Made by a program: the position numbers and the translations under genes. This document shows, one piece after another, positions 1 to 8,113 of a DNA stretch of 64,000 nt (the stretch's first letter is position 1; each line of letters opens with the position of its first letter). Origin of the DNA: Gilvimarinus chinensis DSM 19667. Lineage in GTDB: Bacteria > Pseudomonadota > Gammaproteobacteria > Pseudomonadales > Cellvibrionaceae. A model generated the notes under the pieces. The model made no database searches and had not been told where the DNA came from. It saw nothing but the letters and a program-made list of their open reading frames with translations. The stretch is from the NCBI RefSeq assembly GCF_000377745.1, contig NZ_KB898711.1, forward strand, positions 62,001 through 126,000, read 5' to 3'.

Positions 1-819
1 ATCGTTGCGCTCTACCTCTTCGAGCTCGGTGGTCTCTGGGTTAATGGATAATTCGTTTTCACGAGTTTCGTCTGACTCTGATAGCAACGAGCCAGCGGCC
101 TCTTGCCCCGCAGAAAAATCACTTTCTGCAAATGGCTGGTGGCCTACAGAGGGGTCAGCGACACTCTCGTCAGACTCACCTTCATCAGCACGCTGATCGG
201 TAGGCTCTGCGTCGTCTTCGTCATGGACTTTTTCACCCACAGAGGCGTTTGTATCTGACGCATTACCAAGATCCAGTGCATTGTTAATCTCATCAAAATC
301 GCGTATCTCACTCAGAGTGGGCAGCTCGTCCAAGCTTTTCAAATTAAAATAATCCAAAAACTGTCGAGTTGTCGCGTAAAGTGACGGCCTTCCCGGCACA
401 TCTCGCTGCCCCACAACTTTTACCCAATCGCGCTCCGTTAGGGTTTTAATGATATGTGAACTAACGGCTACACCGCGAATTTCTTCAATATCCCCTCGAG
501 TGATGGGTTGTCGATAGGCAATCAATGCCAAGGTTTCGAGCAATGCCCGGGAGTATTTCTGTGGCTTTTCTTCCCATAGTCGATTGACCCAAGGGGCCAG
601 TTCTTCACGAACCTGTAATCGCCAACCGCTAGCGACTTCCTTAAGCTCAAATCCACGCTCGCCACACGCCTCAGCAATAGCCTCAAGCGCTGCGCTGAAT
701 TGCTCTTTGGTAGGCTGCTCACCTTCCTCAAATAAAGTTTCTAAACGCTTTAACGATAGAGGCTCACCCGCTGCAAGCAACGCCCCCTCAACAATGGCCT
801 GTAGTTGTTTGATTTCCAT
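1..819 (-). CDS. scpB: Segregation and condensation protein ScpB (3' end cut by window edge)
   Basis: ScpB is the winged-helix kleisin-associated subunit of the SMC-ScpA-ScpB condensin used in chromosome segregation. The frame starts at ATG 817-819 (MEIKQLQAIVEGALLAAGEP) and stays open to base 1. The ScpB core is clear over about residues 1-180: the GEPLSL helix, LALIAYRQPITRGDIEEIRG and the VVGQRDVPGRPSLYATT segment. After it comes a very acidic, low-complexity tail of about 90 residues that is still open at the edge, so the protein is longer than the usual ~200 residues. It follows scpA by 12 bp on the same strand, the standard scpAB pair. Confidence 0.93.
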   Translation of the reverse strand, partial: MEIKQLQAIVEGALLAAGEPLSLKRLETLFEEGEQPTKEQFSAALEAIAEACGERGFELKEVASGWRLQVREELAPWVNRLWEEKPQKYSRALLETLALIAYRQPITRGDIEEIRGVAVSSHIIKTLTERDWVKVVGQRDVPGRPSLYATTRQFLDYFNLKSLDELPTLSEIRDFDEINNALDLGNASDTNASVGEKVHDEDDAEPTDQRADEGESDESVADPSVGHQPFAESDFSAGQEAAGSLLSESDETRENELSINPETTELEEVERND

Positions 820-831
820 AAATTCGATTCG

Positions 832-1731
832 TTACTGGGTTTTTGCCTTCACGTGAATAGGGCCGAAAGACTCGCTTTGTACAATTTCCACGAGTGACTC
901 TTTAATCAATTCCATCACCGCAAGAAATGTCACGACCACCCCTAAGCGCCCCTCTTCAACGGTAAACAGGCTCACAAAGGGCATAAACTTTTTACCCGCC
1001 AAACGATCCAGTACTTGCGCCATACGCTCACGGGTCGACAACCGCTCGCGCTCTACATGATGACTTTCAAACATGTCTGCGCGACGCAGCACTTCGGAGA
1101 GCGCCAACAACAATTCTTTTAATTCCACCTCAGGATCTGGCCGGGTCAAATTGCGGTCTGGGGCTTCGGCGCTAGCCTGAAAGACATCCCGCCCAACGCG
1201 AGGCAGGTCGTCGATATCTTCGGCGGCGTGTTTAAAGCGTTCATACTCTTGTAGGCGACGAATTAACGAGGCGCGCGGGTCTTCGCCCTCCTCCTCTTCT
1301 TCAACCGAACGCGGCAGCAGCATTCGGGACTTAATCTCCGCCAGCATTGCAGCCATCACCAGGTACTCTGCCGCCAATTCAAAATGGGCGGCGTCCATCA
1401 ACTCGACATAGGCCATGTATTGACTGGTGATTTCTGAGACGTCGATTTCCAGTATGTCTAAATTCTGACGACGAATCAGGTATAGCAGTAAGTCCAGAGG
1501 ACCTTCAAAAGCCTCCAGAAACACTTCCAAGGCATCCGGTGGAATATATAAATCTTTTGGCAGCTCGGTGTAAGCTTTGCCCTGCACCATTGCAAACGGC
1601 ATTTCGCCCTGCTCGGGGCGCTGAGCTTCCTGTTGCCGTTCATCGCCAGTGAGTACATTTTCTTGTGACTTCGCGCCTTCGGTGGCGGGCGGAGCCTGAA
1701 CGTCAGTTTCAGTTATTGATTCTGTGGACAT
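832..1731 (-). CDS. scpA: Segregation and condensation protein ScpA
   Basis: ScpA is the kleisin that bridges the SMC heads in bacterial condensin. The core motif FEGPLDLLLYLIRRQNLDI, followed by the YMAYVELM and AEYLVMAAMLAEIKSRMLLP helices, is diagnostic. I chose ATG 1731 (MSTESITETD), giving 299 aa; an in-frame GTG at 1764 would add 11 residues. About 60-70 disordered acidic residues precede the kleisin core, longer than the usual start. It lies 56 bp downstream of the YciO-family gene and 12 bp upstream of scpB, probably one transcript. Confidence 0.93.
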   Translation of the reverse strand: MSTESITETDVQAPPATEGAKSQENVLTGDERQQEAQRPEQGEMPFAMVQGKAYTELPKDLYIPPDALEVFLEAFEGPLDLLLYLIRRQNLDILEIDVSEITSQYMAYVELMDAAHFELAAEYLVMAAMLAEIKSRMLLPRSVEEEEEGEDPRASLIRRLQEYERFKHAAEDIDDLPRVGRDVFQASAEAPDRNLTRPDPEVELKELLLALSEVLRRADMFESHHVERERLSTRERMAQVLDRLAGKKFMPFVSLFTVEEGRLGVVVTFLAVMELIKESLVEIVQSESFGPIHVKAKTQ

Positions 1732-1787
1732 AGTGGTTTCCAGTTGCGGCGCTGGTGGAGGCACCTGCCGCTTGAGGCTCCGAATAA

Positions 1788-2414
1788 TCAGCCCGCCAAC
1801 AAGGTAGAAAAATCCCCTTTACCTTGACGAATCAACTCTGGCGTATCGTCGGTAAAGCCCACAACTGTTGTAGGTTCCATACCGCAAAAGCCCCCGTCAA
1901 TAACCAGTTCGACCTGATGCTCAAGAACATCGCGGATATCGTAAGGGTCTGTCAGCGGAAACTCATCGCCTGGCAGCAATAGAGTGCTACTCATCAACGG
2001 TTCGTTTAGCTCTTCCAGCAAAGCCAGTGCAATTTTATTGTCCGGCACCCGCAAACCAATGGTTTTACGCTTGGGGTGACGCAGCCGACGAGGCACCTCT
2101 GAGGTGCCCTCAAGAATAAACGTATAAGGACCTGGCGTGTGGGCTTTAAGCAGGCGGAATACTTGATTATCCACCCGGGCGTAGGTTGCGATTTCCGAAA
2201 GATCACGACACATCAAGGTAAAATTATGGTCTTTATCCAAACGCCGCATGAGCCGGATACGGTCCAGCGCCATTTTATCGCCAATATGACAACCCAATGC
2301 GTAAGCCGAGTCGGTAGGGTAAGCGATAATGCCACCGCGGCGAATAATATCCACCGCCTGAGAAATCAAGCGAGGTTGCGGGTTTTCTGGATGGATTTGG
2401 AAAAACTGTGCCAC
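1788..2414 (-). CDS. yciO: YciO/YrdC/Sua5-family protein (L-threonylcarbamoyladenylate synthase-like)
   Basis: 208 aa with a complete YrdC-like fold: IIRRGGIIAYPTDSAYALGC near the N-terminus, then KTIGLRVPDNKIALALLEEL and LMSSTLLLPGDE. The family makes threonylcarbamoyl-AMP for tRNA t6A synthesis. This sequence resembles the YciO branch (LISQAVDIIRRGG start), whose own role is less certain than that of TsaC. YciO sits just upstream of scpAB in many pseudomonads, as it does here. The ATG start gives the standard YciO length. Confidence 0.85.
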   Translation of the reverse strand: MAQFFQIHPENPQPRLISQAVDIIRRGGIIAYPTDSAYALGCHIGDKMALDRIRLMRRLDKDHNFTLMCRDLSEIATYARVDNQVFRLLKAHTPGPYTFILEGTSEVPRRLRHPKRKTIGLRVPDNKIALALLEELNEPLMSSTLLLPGDEFPLTDPYDIRDVLEHQVELVIDGGFCGMEPTTVVGFTDDTPELIRQGKGDFSTLLAG

Positions 2415-2503
2415 GTCGGAATCCTTTGTACAGGCTATAGGGCCTCTCGGCCTGAAAGGGCCATTATAGGTTTGCTCAGGTCAGGTTACAATTGTTCCGG
2501 TGC

Positions 2504-3343
2504 TTAATGCCACCTCTGCCATACGGCTCTCACACCTGCGGGCAAATGGGTTGCACCCCCCAACTCCTGCCAAGCCGCCCCCGGTTTATGGAAATCACTC
2601 CCCAATGAAGCGTCCAAATTAAACTCACTAGCAAGCAAAGCCAGGCTTTCGGCCACCCCACTGGGCTGCATTCCACTAACCAATTCAATGGCCTCACCAC
2701 CCGCAGAGGCAAAATCGCCGATCAGCGCACGTAACTTTGTACGCGTCAGACCATACTTCGCAGGGTGAGCCAGCACCGCTACCCCACTGGCTGCAACTAC
2801 CGCTTCAACCACCTCAGCCATTGGCGGCCAAATTAATTTAATATCGCAACTCTTACCGGCCCCAAGATACTTCTTAAAGGCTCGTGCGACATCCGGCACC
2901 TTACCTTGTTCAACCAGAACCTGGGCAAAGTGGGGGCGCCCCGGTTCCCCTCCGGCCAGTTCAGAGGCTTGAGCATAGGCGTTCACTACCCCGATCTTGG
3001 CCAGCTTAGCCTCTATCTGCTGATTGCGGGAACGACGGCGTTCACCCTGGCGCTCCAACAGCTCAAGCATAGCTGGATGACCAGCATCAAAACCAAGCCC
3101 GACAATATGCACCCCAATCTTGCCCCAGCGTGACGATAACTCGACGCCATTAACAAACGATAAATTAAGGGTCTCAGCCTCCCGTCGAGCCTCTTCCAGC
3201 CCAGCGGTCGTGTCATGGTCAGTTAAAGCGATAAGCTCTACCCCGTTTTCCTTCGCCCGCTGCATTAACTGTGACGGACTCAGAGCACCGTCAGAACAAT
3301 GGCTGTGCATATGCAAATCTGCCCTTAGCTGCGTCAAACCCAC
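2504..3343 (-). CDS. rnm: PHP-domain phosphoesterase, RNase AM (Rnm/YciV/TrpH) family
   Basis: 279 aa PHP-domain metal-dependent phosphoesterase. The N-terminal metal motifs DLHMHSHCSDG and ALTDHDTTAG and the later VLAHPAKYG and GSDFHKPG are all present. Characterised homologues hydrolyse 3',5'-nucleoside bisphosphates or trim 5' ends of rRNA. The start is GTG 3343 (MGLTQLRADLHMHSH); the first downstream ATG falls inside the metal-binding motif and is too late. It is transcribed divergently from the VC0807-type gene with only 82 bp between starts, so the two promoters must lie in that short space. Confidence 0.88.
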   Translation of the reverse strand: MGLTQLRADLHMHSHCSDGALSPSQLMQRAKENGVELIALTDHDTTAGLEEARREAETLNLSFVNGVELSSRWGKIGVHIVGLGFDAGHPAMLELLERQGERRRSRNQQIEAKLAKIGVVNAYAQASELAGGEPGRPHFAQVLVEQGKVPDVARAFKKYLGAGKSCDIKLIWPPMAEVVEAVVAASGVAVLAHPAKYGLTRTKLRALIGDFASAGGEAIELVSGMQPSGVAESLALLASEFNLDASLGSDFHKPGAAWQELGGATHLPAGVRAVWQRWH

Positions 3344-3425
3344 CCCTTTTCTCTTAATTTACCGTATAATCCGGCGCATTCGCCGCTTGATGATTTTTCC
3401 GCTTTACACAAGGCACAGTGCCGCA

Positions 3426-4172
3426 ATGACTGATACGAGCTCTCGGCCAAGCAACCCGGCCTCCGAACAAAACTCTCCCGCGCAACCCGCCAAAAAGCGT
3501 GAAAGCCTGTGGGGAAATTTGCTGATCAATATTATCATCCCCACCCTGATACTCAGTAAACTCAGCGGGGAAGATTACCTGGGAACGCGCTTGGCACTGA
3601 TTGTCGCCCTGGCTTTCCCGTTGCTATATGGCTTAAAAGATCTGCTGGTACGCCGTGAATTTAACGCTTTTTCAGCGCTTGGAGCGATCAGTATTTTATT
3701 GACCGGCGGCATTAGCTTGTTAGAGCTAGACCCTCAGTATATCGCGATTAAAGAAGCGGCCATACCCGGCTTGATCGGCTTAGCGACTTTACTCTCTATG
3801 AAAACCCGCTTTCCTCTGGTTCGCACTTTTTTATACAACGACAAGGTCCTCAAAACAGACGTCATTGCCGACCGCTTACACAATGCCGGCAACTCTACCG
3901 CGTTTGACCGCGCTTTAACTAATGCCTCCTACCTTGTCGCCGCGTCCTTTTTCTTATCGTCATTTCTCAATTATGTACTGGCCAAATGGTTACTGATCAG
4001 CCCACCAGGCACCGAAGCATTTAATGCTGAGCTAGGGAAAATGACCGCCTTGAGCTTCCCCGTCATTGCTCTGCCTGCCACCATTGTTATGGCTGGTGCA
4101 CTTATGTATTTATTTCGCCGCATTCGCCAGCTCACGGGGTTGGACTTTGAAGAAGTCATTAATGCCGGTTAA
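3426..4172 (+). CDS. VC0807-family multi-pass membrane protein
   Basis: 248 aa from ATG 3426 ([15 protein letters not shown]). A longer open frame begins further upstream but would overlap the divergent PHP gene. About six hydrophobic segments follow a polar 30-residue N-terminus, including [33 protein letters not shown] and a C-terminal [18 protein letters not shown]. This fits the VC0807 family, related to intracellular septation protein A (YciB), and it occupies the slot where pseudomonads carry yciB next to yciI and the PHP gene. Function is not established. It reads into yciI 29 bp downstream. Confidence 0.75.
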   Translation: MTDTSSRPSNPASEQNSPAQPAKKRESLWGNLLINIIIPTLILSKLSGEDYLGTRLALIVALAFPLLYGLKDLLVRREFNAFSALGAISILLTGGISLLELDPQYIAIKEAAIPGLIGLATLLSMKTRFPLVRTFLYNDKVLKTDVIADRLHNAGNSTAFDRALTNASYLVAASFFLSSFLNYVLAKWLLISPPGTEAFNAELGKMTALSFPVIALPATIVMAGALMYLFRRIRQLTGLDFEEVINAG

Positions 4173-4201
4173 CCCCTGACAGAAAAACGAGAGACCTGTA
4201 T

Positions 4202-4501
4202 ATGCTTTACGCCATTATCAGCGAAGACGTAGCCGACAGCTTACCCCTGCGCGCAAAAGCCAGAGCAAGCCATGTCGCTCGATTACACGATTTACGCGAC
4301 AAAGGCCGACTGATTTTAGCCGGCCCCCACCCTGCGGTTGATGCAGCTGAGCCGGGTGAGGCAGGCTTTAGCGGGTCACTGATCGTAGCCGAATTCGACT
4401 CCTTAGAGCAGGCACAGCGCTGGGCCGATGCTGACCCCTATATCGCTGCCGGTGTCTATCAAAAAGTCACCGTTAAACCCTTTAAAAAAGTAGCGCCTTA
4501 A
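4202..4501 (+). CDS. yciI: YciI family protein
   Basis: 99 aa, full length for the YCII domain, a ferredoxin-like alpha/beta dimer with a conserved His-Asp pair suggesting an enzymatic or ligand-binding site. Visible here are the N-terminal strand [13 protein letters not shown], the His in the [11 protein letters not shown] helix, AGPHPAVDA, and the [20 protein letters not shown] segment. The function of the family is not settled. It follows the VC0807-type gene by 29 bp, the same neighbourhood as yciB-yciI in pseudomonads. Confidence 0.88.
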   Translation: MLYAIISEDVADSLPLRAKARASHVARLHDLRDKGRLILAGPHPAVDAAEPGEAGFSGSLIVAEFDSLEQAQRWADADPYIAAGVYQKVTVKPFKKVAP

Positions 4502-4611
4502 AACCACAGACTTCAAGGCGTGACGCGGTTGACAGGGATTTGTGAACCCTTTGGTTAGAATAGCGGCGACAAGCATCCACCGCACCCATCAATACGCATA
4601 AGGGTAAATTT

Positions 4612-5316
4612 GTGATTATCAGTAAAAACCGAATCCTCGGCCTTCTCGGCATCATTGTATGCGCACTGGCCTTACTGCAACCGACCAGCACTCAGGCACA
4701 AACACTCTACGTCGCCGACGAACTGCGCGTGCCATTACGCAGCGGCATGGGCAATCAGTACCGCATTATCCACCGCGGCCTTCCCAGCGGCACACGCTTG
4801 GAACAGCTCAGCAGTAATACCGATGCCGACAACAATGAGTGGACGCAGGTTCGCACCCCCGACGGCCAGGAAGGCTGGCTTCGCTCCCAGTACCTGCTGA
4901 ATGAACCCACGGCGGCAATCAAACTGGCTCGACTGGAAGAAAAAATGAGCCAGCTGGACGGTGATCAAAGTGAGCTGTTGCAAACAAACGAGCGCTTGAG
5001 CCAACAAAAAAACAGCCTTGAGCAACAGGTTGAAGAACTGCAAACCAGCCTTGAGCAGGTGCAAAGCGATTACGCCAGCCTCAAGAAACTCTCGGCCAAT
5101 GCCATCACCTTAAACCAGCGTCATAAAGAGCTGAACGAAAGCTACCAGTTGCTGCAAACTCGCGCAGAAGTTCTTAAAACCGAAAATGAACGCCTGCAAA
5201 CCGGTCAGCGCTACCGTGAATGGTTATTTGGTGCCGGCATCTTAATACTCGGTATCATTGTGTCTTTAGCACTGCAATCTATGGGTCGACGTAAACGTCG
5301 CTCTGAATGGGGTTAA
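4612..5316 (+). CDS. Bacterial SH3-domain protein with coiled coil and C-terminal membrane anchor (TIGR04211/YgiM-like)
   Basis: 234 aa, starting at GTG 4612. An N-terminal signal segment (LLGIIVCALALLQPTSTQAQ) is followed by a bacterial SH3 domain (TLYVADELRVPLRSGMGNQY to GWLRSQYLLNEP, about residues 30-100). Then comes a long coiled coil rich in Glu, Gln and Leu (about 105-200), one transmembrane helix (WLFGAGILILGIIVSLAL) and a basic tail. This is the architecture of the TIGR04211/YgiM family: periplasmic SH3 domain anchored in the inner membrane. The molecular role is unknown. The stop lies 2 bp before the ATG of the PPIase gene, suggesting co-expression. Confidence 0.85.
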   Translation: MIISKNRILGLLGIIVCALALLQPTSTQAQTLYVADELRVPLRSGMGNQYRIIHRGLPSGTRLEQLSSNTDADNNEWTQVRTPDGQEGWLRSQYLLNEPTAAIKLARLEEKMSQLDGDQSELLQTNERLSQQKNSLEQQVEELQTSLEQVQSDYASLKKLSANAITLNQRHKELNESYQLLQTRAEVLKTENERLQTGQRYREWLFGAGILILGIIVSLALQSMGRRKRRSEWG

Positions 5317-5318
5317 AC

Positions 5319-5942
5319 ATGTTAAAACTCATTAAAGCTTTATCCGCGTCTTTTTTACTCGGCTTCGCCAGTTTATCCAGCGCTGCCGACAGCAATAACG
5401 ACACTTACGTTACGCTGAAAACAGATTTAGGCACCATGCTGGTAGAGCTCTACCCTGCCCAGGCACCCATTACCGTCGCCAATTTTCTGCAGTATGTAGA
5501 CAGCGGTTTCTACGACGGCACCATCTTCCACCGCGTTATCCCAGGCTTTGTTGTGCAAGGCGGCGGCTTTACTTTTGACTTTAAGCGTAAAGAAACCGGC
5601 GAGCCGATTAAAAATGAATCGGACAATGGCCTTAAAAATCACTACATGACTCTATCCATGGCACGCACCAACGCGGTAGACAGTGCCACCAGCCAGTTTT
5701 TTATTAACCTTAAACACAATGACTCTCTTGACGGCAGCGCCGACAAACCCGGTTACGCAGTATTCGGTAAAGTCATTGAGGGCGAAAATGTCGTGGAAAA
5801 AATTGTCGCCGAGCCTCGCGGTATTTTTAAATCCTACCCGGACGCCCCGAATGCCGCCGTGCGCATTTTAGAAGCGAAGCGCGGTAAGCACATGGAAAAA
5901 ACCCGTCACACCTCCAAACTTAAAGAGATGATCGCCGAGTGA
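5319..5942 (+). CDS. Periplasmic cyclophilin-type peptidyl-prolyl cis-trans isomerase
   Basis: 207 aa from ATG 5319 (MLKLIKALSASFLLGFASLSSA); an in-frame ATG at 5307 would only add MGLN. The signal peptide points to the periplasm, so it is PpiA-like in location. Cyclophilin motifs are present: YPAQAPITVANFLQYVD, the catalytic-loop FHRVIPGFVVQGGG, and TSQFFINLKHND. It should catalyse proline isomerisation during folding of exported proteins. An unusual basic tail (KRGKHMEKTRHTSKLKEM) extends past the core. Its stop overlaps the GTG of the pdxJ-like gene (GTGA), so translation is probably coupled. Confidence 0.9.
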   Translation: MLKLIKALSASFLLGFASLSSAADSNNDTYVTLKTDLGTMLVELYPAQAPITVANFLQYVDSGFYDGTIFHRVIPGFVVQGGGFTFDFKRKETGEPIKNESDNGLKNHYMTLSMARTNAVDSATSQFFINLKHNDSLDGSADKPGYAVFGKVIEGENVVEKIVAEPRGIFKSYPDAPNAAVRILEAKRGKHMEKTRHTSKLKEMIAE

Positions 5943-6697
5943 GCACCGCGCTAAGTGTCAACCTCAACAAGGTCGCGTTAATTCGCAACTCCCGTGAGGG
6001 TCAGTTTCCTGACCTCATTGAATTTGGCACCCTATGTCTGGATGCCGGAGCACAGGGGCTAACGGTGCACCCGCGCCCGGACCAAAGACACATTCGCCCC
6101 GGCGATGTTTTCGCGTTGTCGGGCCTCGCCAAGATGTACCCTGGCACCGAGTTTAATATTGAAGGCAACCCTTTCGCAGCCCCTCTGGGCAACTACCCGG
6201 GCCTGCTGGCACTGGTGGAGCAAGCCCGTCCAGACCAATGCACCCTGGTGCCCGACAGCGACGATCAGCTCACCTCCGACCACGGCTTCGATCTCAGACG
6301 CGACAGCGAAAAACTCAAGCCAATCCTCGCTACTTTAAAAAGCTGGGGCGTGCGCATCAGTTTGTTTATGGATCCCGACTTAGAGCAGATCACGCGAGCC
6401 CATGATTTAGGCGTTGAACGCATTGAGCTTTATACCGGCCCCTATGCCGAACACTACGGCTCCGATCAAAGCGCAGCTCTGCTCGATCAGTATCGTCAAG
6501 CCGCGGTTTACGCCCAGGAGTTAGGCCTTGAAGTGAACGCCGGCCATGATCTTAACCTCGACAATCTTGCAGAGTTTCTCAGCATTCCCGGTATCGCTGA
6601 AGTATCCATTGGCCACGCGCTTACCGTTGATGCACTGCGTACCGGCATGTCGGCCGCGGTAAAGGACTACCTTGGGATTTGTCAGCACTCCCGCTAA
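5939..6697 (+). CDS. pdxJ: Pyridoxine 5'-phosphate synthase PdxJ, Bacteroidetes-like variant
   Basis: 252 aa TIM-barrel protein that should condense 1-deoxyxylulose 5-phosphate with 3-amino-2-oxopropyl phosphate to pyridoxine 5'-phosphate. The start is GTG 5939, overlapping the PPIase stop. The motifs match the Bacteroidetes-type enzyme rather than the proteobacterial one: VNLNKVALIRNSR instead of VNxDHVATLR, LTVHPRPDQRHIR, FNIEGNPF, TLVPDSDDQLTSD in place of LVPEKR, and NAGHDLNLDNL with SIGHALTVDAL. The usual neighbours recO and acpS are absent; here it follows a PPIase. It may be a second copy or a replacement of the ancestral gene. Confidence 0.82.
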   Translation: MSTALSVNLNKVALIRNSREGQFPDLIEFGTLCLDAGAQGLTVHPRPDQRHIRPGDVFALSGLAKMYPGTEFNIEGNPFAAPLGNYPGLLALVEQARPDQCTLVPDSDDQLTSDHGFDLRRDSEKLKPILATLKSWGVRISLFMDPDLEQITRAHDLGVERIELYTGPYAEHYGSDQSAALLDQYRQAAVYAQELGLEVNAGHDLNLDNLAEFLSIPGIAEVSIGHALTVDALRTGMSAAVKDYLGICQHSR

Positions 6698-6784
6698 GGC
6701 TGTTCTACACTTGGGGTAAACGGCCTCTGTAAGCTCATACCAAGAACTTCTCAGGGGCGCGCCTTTAGTCTGTAGGAGTTTCTT

Positions 6785-7201
6785 ATGCATTCCATTCTGG
6801 TTCAGGACTACATGCAAAAAGATCCGGTAGCGTTTGGGCGGGATACCAACTTGCTGCAAGTAGTACATAAACTTTTAGCCGCACGGGTTACCGGTGCCCC
6901 TGTTATTGACGAGCAGCGTCGGGTGATCGGCTTTGTCTCCGAACAAGACTGTATCAAAGAAATTCTGCAGGGGGCTTTTTACTGCGAAGAGCCGCCGTCA
7001 GTCGCAAGCGTTATGTCCACCAATGTAATCAGCTTTACACCTGAGAACACCATAGTGGAAATCGCGCAGATTATGCTCAACCACAAACCAAAAAATTATC
7101 CGGTCGTGTCTGAAGGCAAACTGATTGGCCTTATAAGCCGCAGGGATGTACTCGCCGCGCTGTTGGATAACGACGAAGACTGTTATCTGCGCGTCAAGTA
7201 G
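6785..7201 (+). CDS. Tandem CBS-domain protein
   Basis: 138 aa built almost wholly of two CBS motifs (about residues 5-65 and 73-130). Visible are VQDYMQKDPVAFGRDTNL and APVIDEQRRVIGFVSEQDCI in the first, and VASVMSTNVISFTPENT and YPVVSEGKLIGLISRRDVL in the second. Such stand-alone pairs bind adenine nucleotides (AMP, ATP, SAM) and act as regulatory modules; the partner cannot be told from sequence. The ATG at 6785 is preceded by TAGGAGTTTCTT, a good ribosome binding site. It stands alone between pdxJ and the TrmH gene. Confidence 0.88.
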   Translation: MHSILVQDYMQKDPVAFGRDTNLLQVVHKLLAARVTGAPVIDEQRRVIGFVSEQDCIKEILQGAFYCEEPPSVASVMSTNVISFTPENTIVEIAQIMLNHKPKNYPVVSEGKLIGLISRRDVLAALLDNDEDCYLRVK

Positions 7202-7240
7202 CGTAAGCTCGCCGCCTTCTACCATAAGGTCATTTACGCT

Positions 7241-8017
7241 ATGCAAAGGCGCGACAGCGAAGCCTACCTGGCTAAAAAGCAATTTTTCGACAGCTTATTA
7301 ACCGTTTACGGGCGCAAACCCGTTTTGGAAGCATTACAAGTAAGCGATGCAAAAATCCACAGGCTTCATTTGGCAGACAGTAATAAGTCCGCGCCGATTC
7401 TGAGCGAGATTATCGCCATTGCCGAAGCCCAAGGGGCAGAAATTCTCTACCACTCACGCGCCGCCTTGTCGCGAATATCCAAAAACAGTAAACAAGACCA
7501 GGGGGTCGCGGTAGATTTACTCTGCCCGCGGTTCTCCACACTGGATGGCTTTTTACAGAAAAGCCCAAAGCCCACAGGCGATCTTTTAGCCTTGGACGGC
7601 ATTACCAATCCACAAAACCTGGGAATGATTATTCGCTCTGCCTGTGCCGGGAATATCAACGGCATTCTGCTACCCAGTAAAGGCAACGCCCAAATTGATC
7701 CATTGGTTATCAAAGCCAGCGCGGGCACCCTGTTTCGCGCACCGATTATTCGCCTTAACACCAGCCTTGCAAAAGCCTTGCAAGACCTAAAAAACGCGGG
7801 ATATCAAATAACCGGACTGTCGTCGCACAGCCGCGACACGCTTAGCCAATGCGAAACCAGTGGCAACGTGTTTGTACTAGGTAATGAAACCCACGGTGTT
7901 AGCAACGAGGTCGATCAACTTTGTCACAAGCGGGTAAGGATACCCATGAACAATGGCGTAGAATCGCTGAACGTGGCGGTGACAGCGGCGCTCATCGCAT
8001 TTCGCCACAGTCTGTAA
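7241..8017 (+). CDS. TrmH-family (SpoU) RNA 2'-O-methyltransferase
   Basis: 258 aa SPOUT-class methyltransferase. The N-terminal substrate-binding domain (VYGRKPVLEALQ to GVAVDLLCPRF) is followed by the catalytic knot with the three SpoU motifs: LALDGITNPQNLGMIIRSA, FVLGNETHGVSNEV and RIPMNNGVESLNVAVTAAL. The expected reaction is SAM-dependent ribose methylation of rRNA or tRNA. Which nucleotide cannot be told; it resembles RlmB and TsnR types in layout. It is convergent with amt and ends at a bidirectional terminator. Confidence 0.88.
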   Translation: MQRRDSEAYLAKKQFFDSLLTVYGRKPVLEALQVSDAKIHRLHLADSNKSAPILSEIIAIAEAQGAEILYHSRAALSRISKNSKQDQGVAVDLLCPRFSTLDGFLQKSPKPTGDLLALDGITNPQNLGMIIRSACAGNINGILLPSKGNAQIDPLVIKASAGTLFRAPIIRLNTSLAKALQDLKNAGYQITGLSSHSRDTLSQCETSGNVFVLGNETHGVSNEVDQLCHKRVRIPMNNGVESLNVAVTAALIAFRHSL

Positions 8018-8071
8018 ACGTAATTTAAGCCGCAAAGCGTAGCGGAGAACTCAAACAGCAGAGCTCAAAGT

Positions 8072-8097
8072 AAAAAAGCCCGCATAAGCGGGCTTTT
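8072..8097. terminator. Bidirectional rho-independent terminator
   Basis: A GCCCGC/GCGGGC stem (8078-8083 and 8088-8093) with an ATAA loop is flanked by an A run on the left and TTTT on the right, so it works in both directions. It lies between the convergent TrmH-family gene and amt. Confidence 0.85.
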
Positions 8098-8113
8098 GCT
8101 AAACAGAAAACAA

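Noticed and set aside
3120-3425. N-terminal extension of the VC0807-type gene
   Set aside because: It runs back into the divergent PHP gene and is Ser/Cys-rich shadow sequence; ATG 3426 fits the family better.
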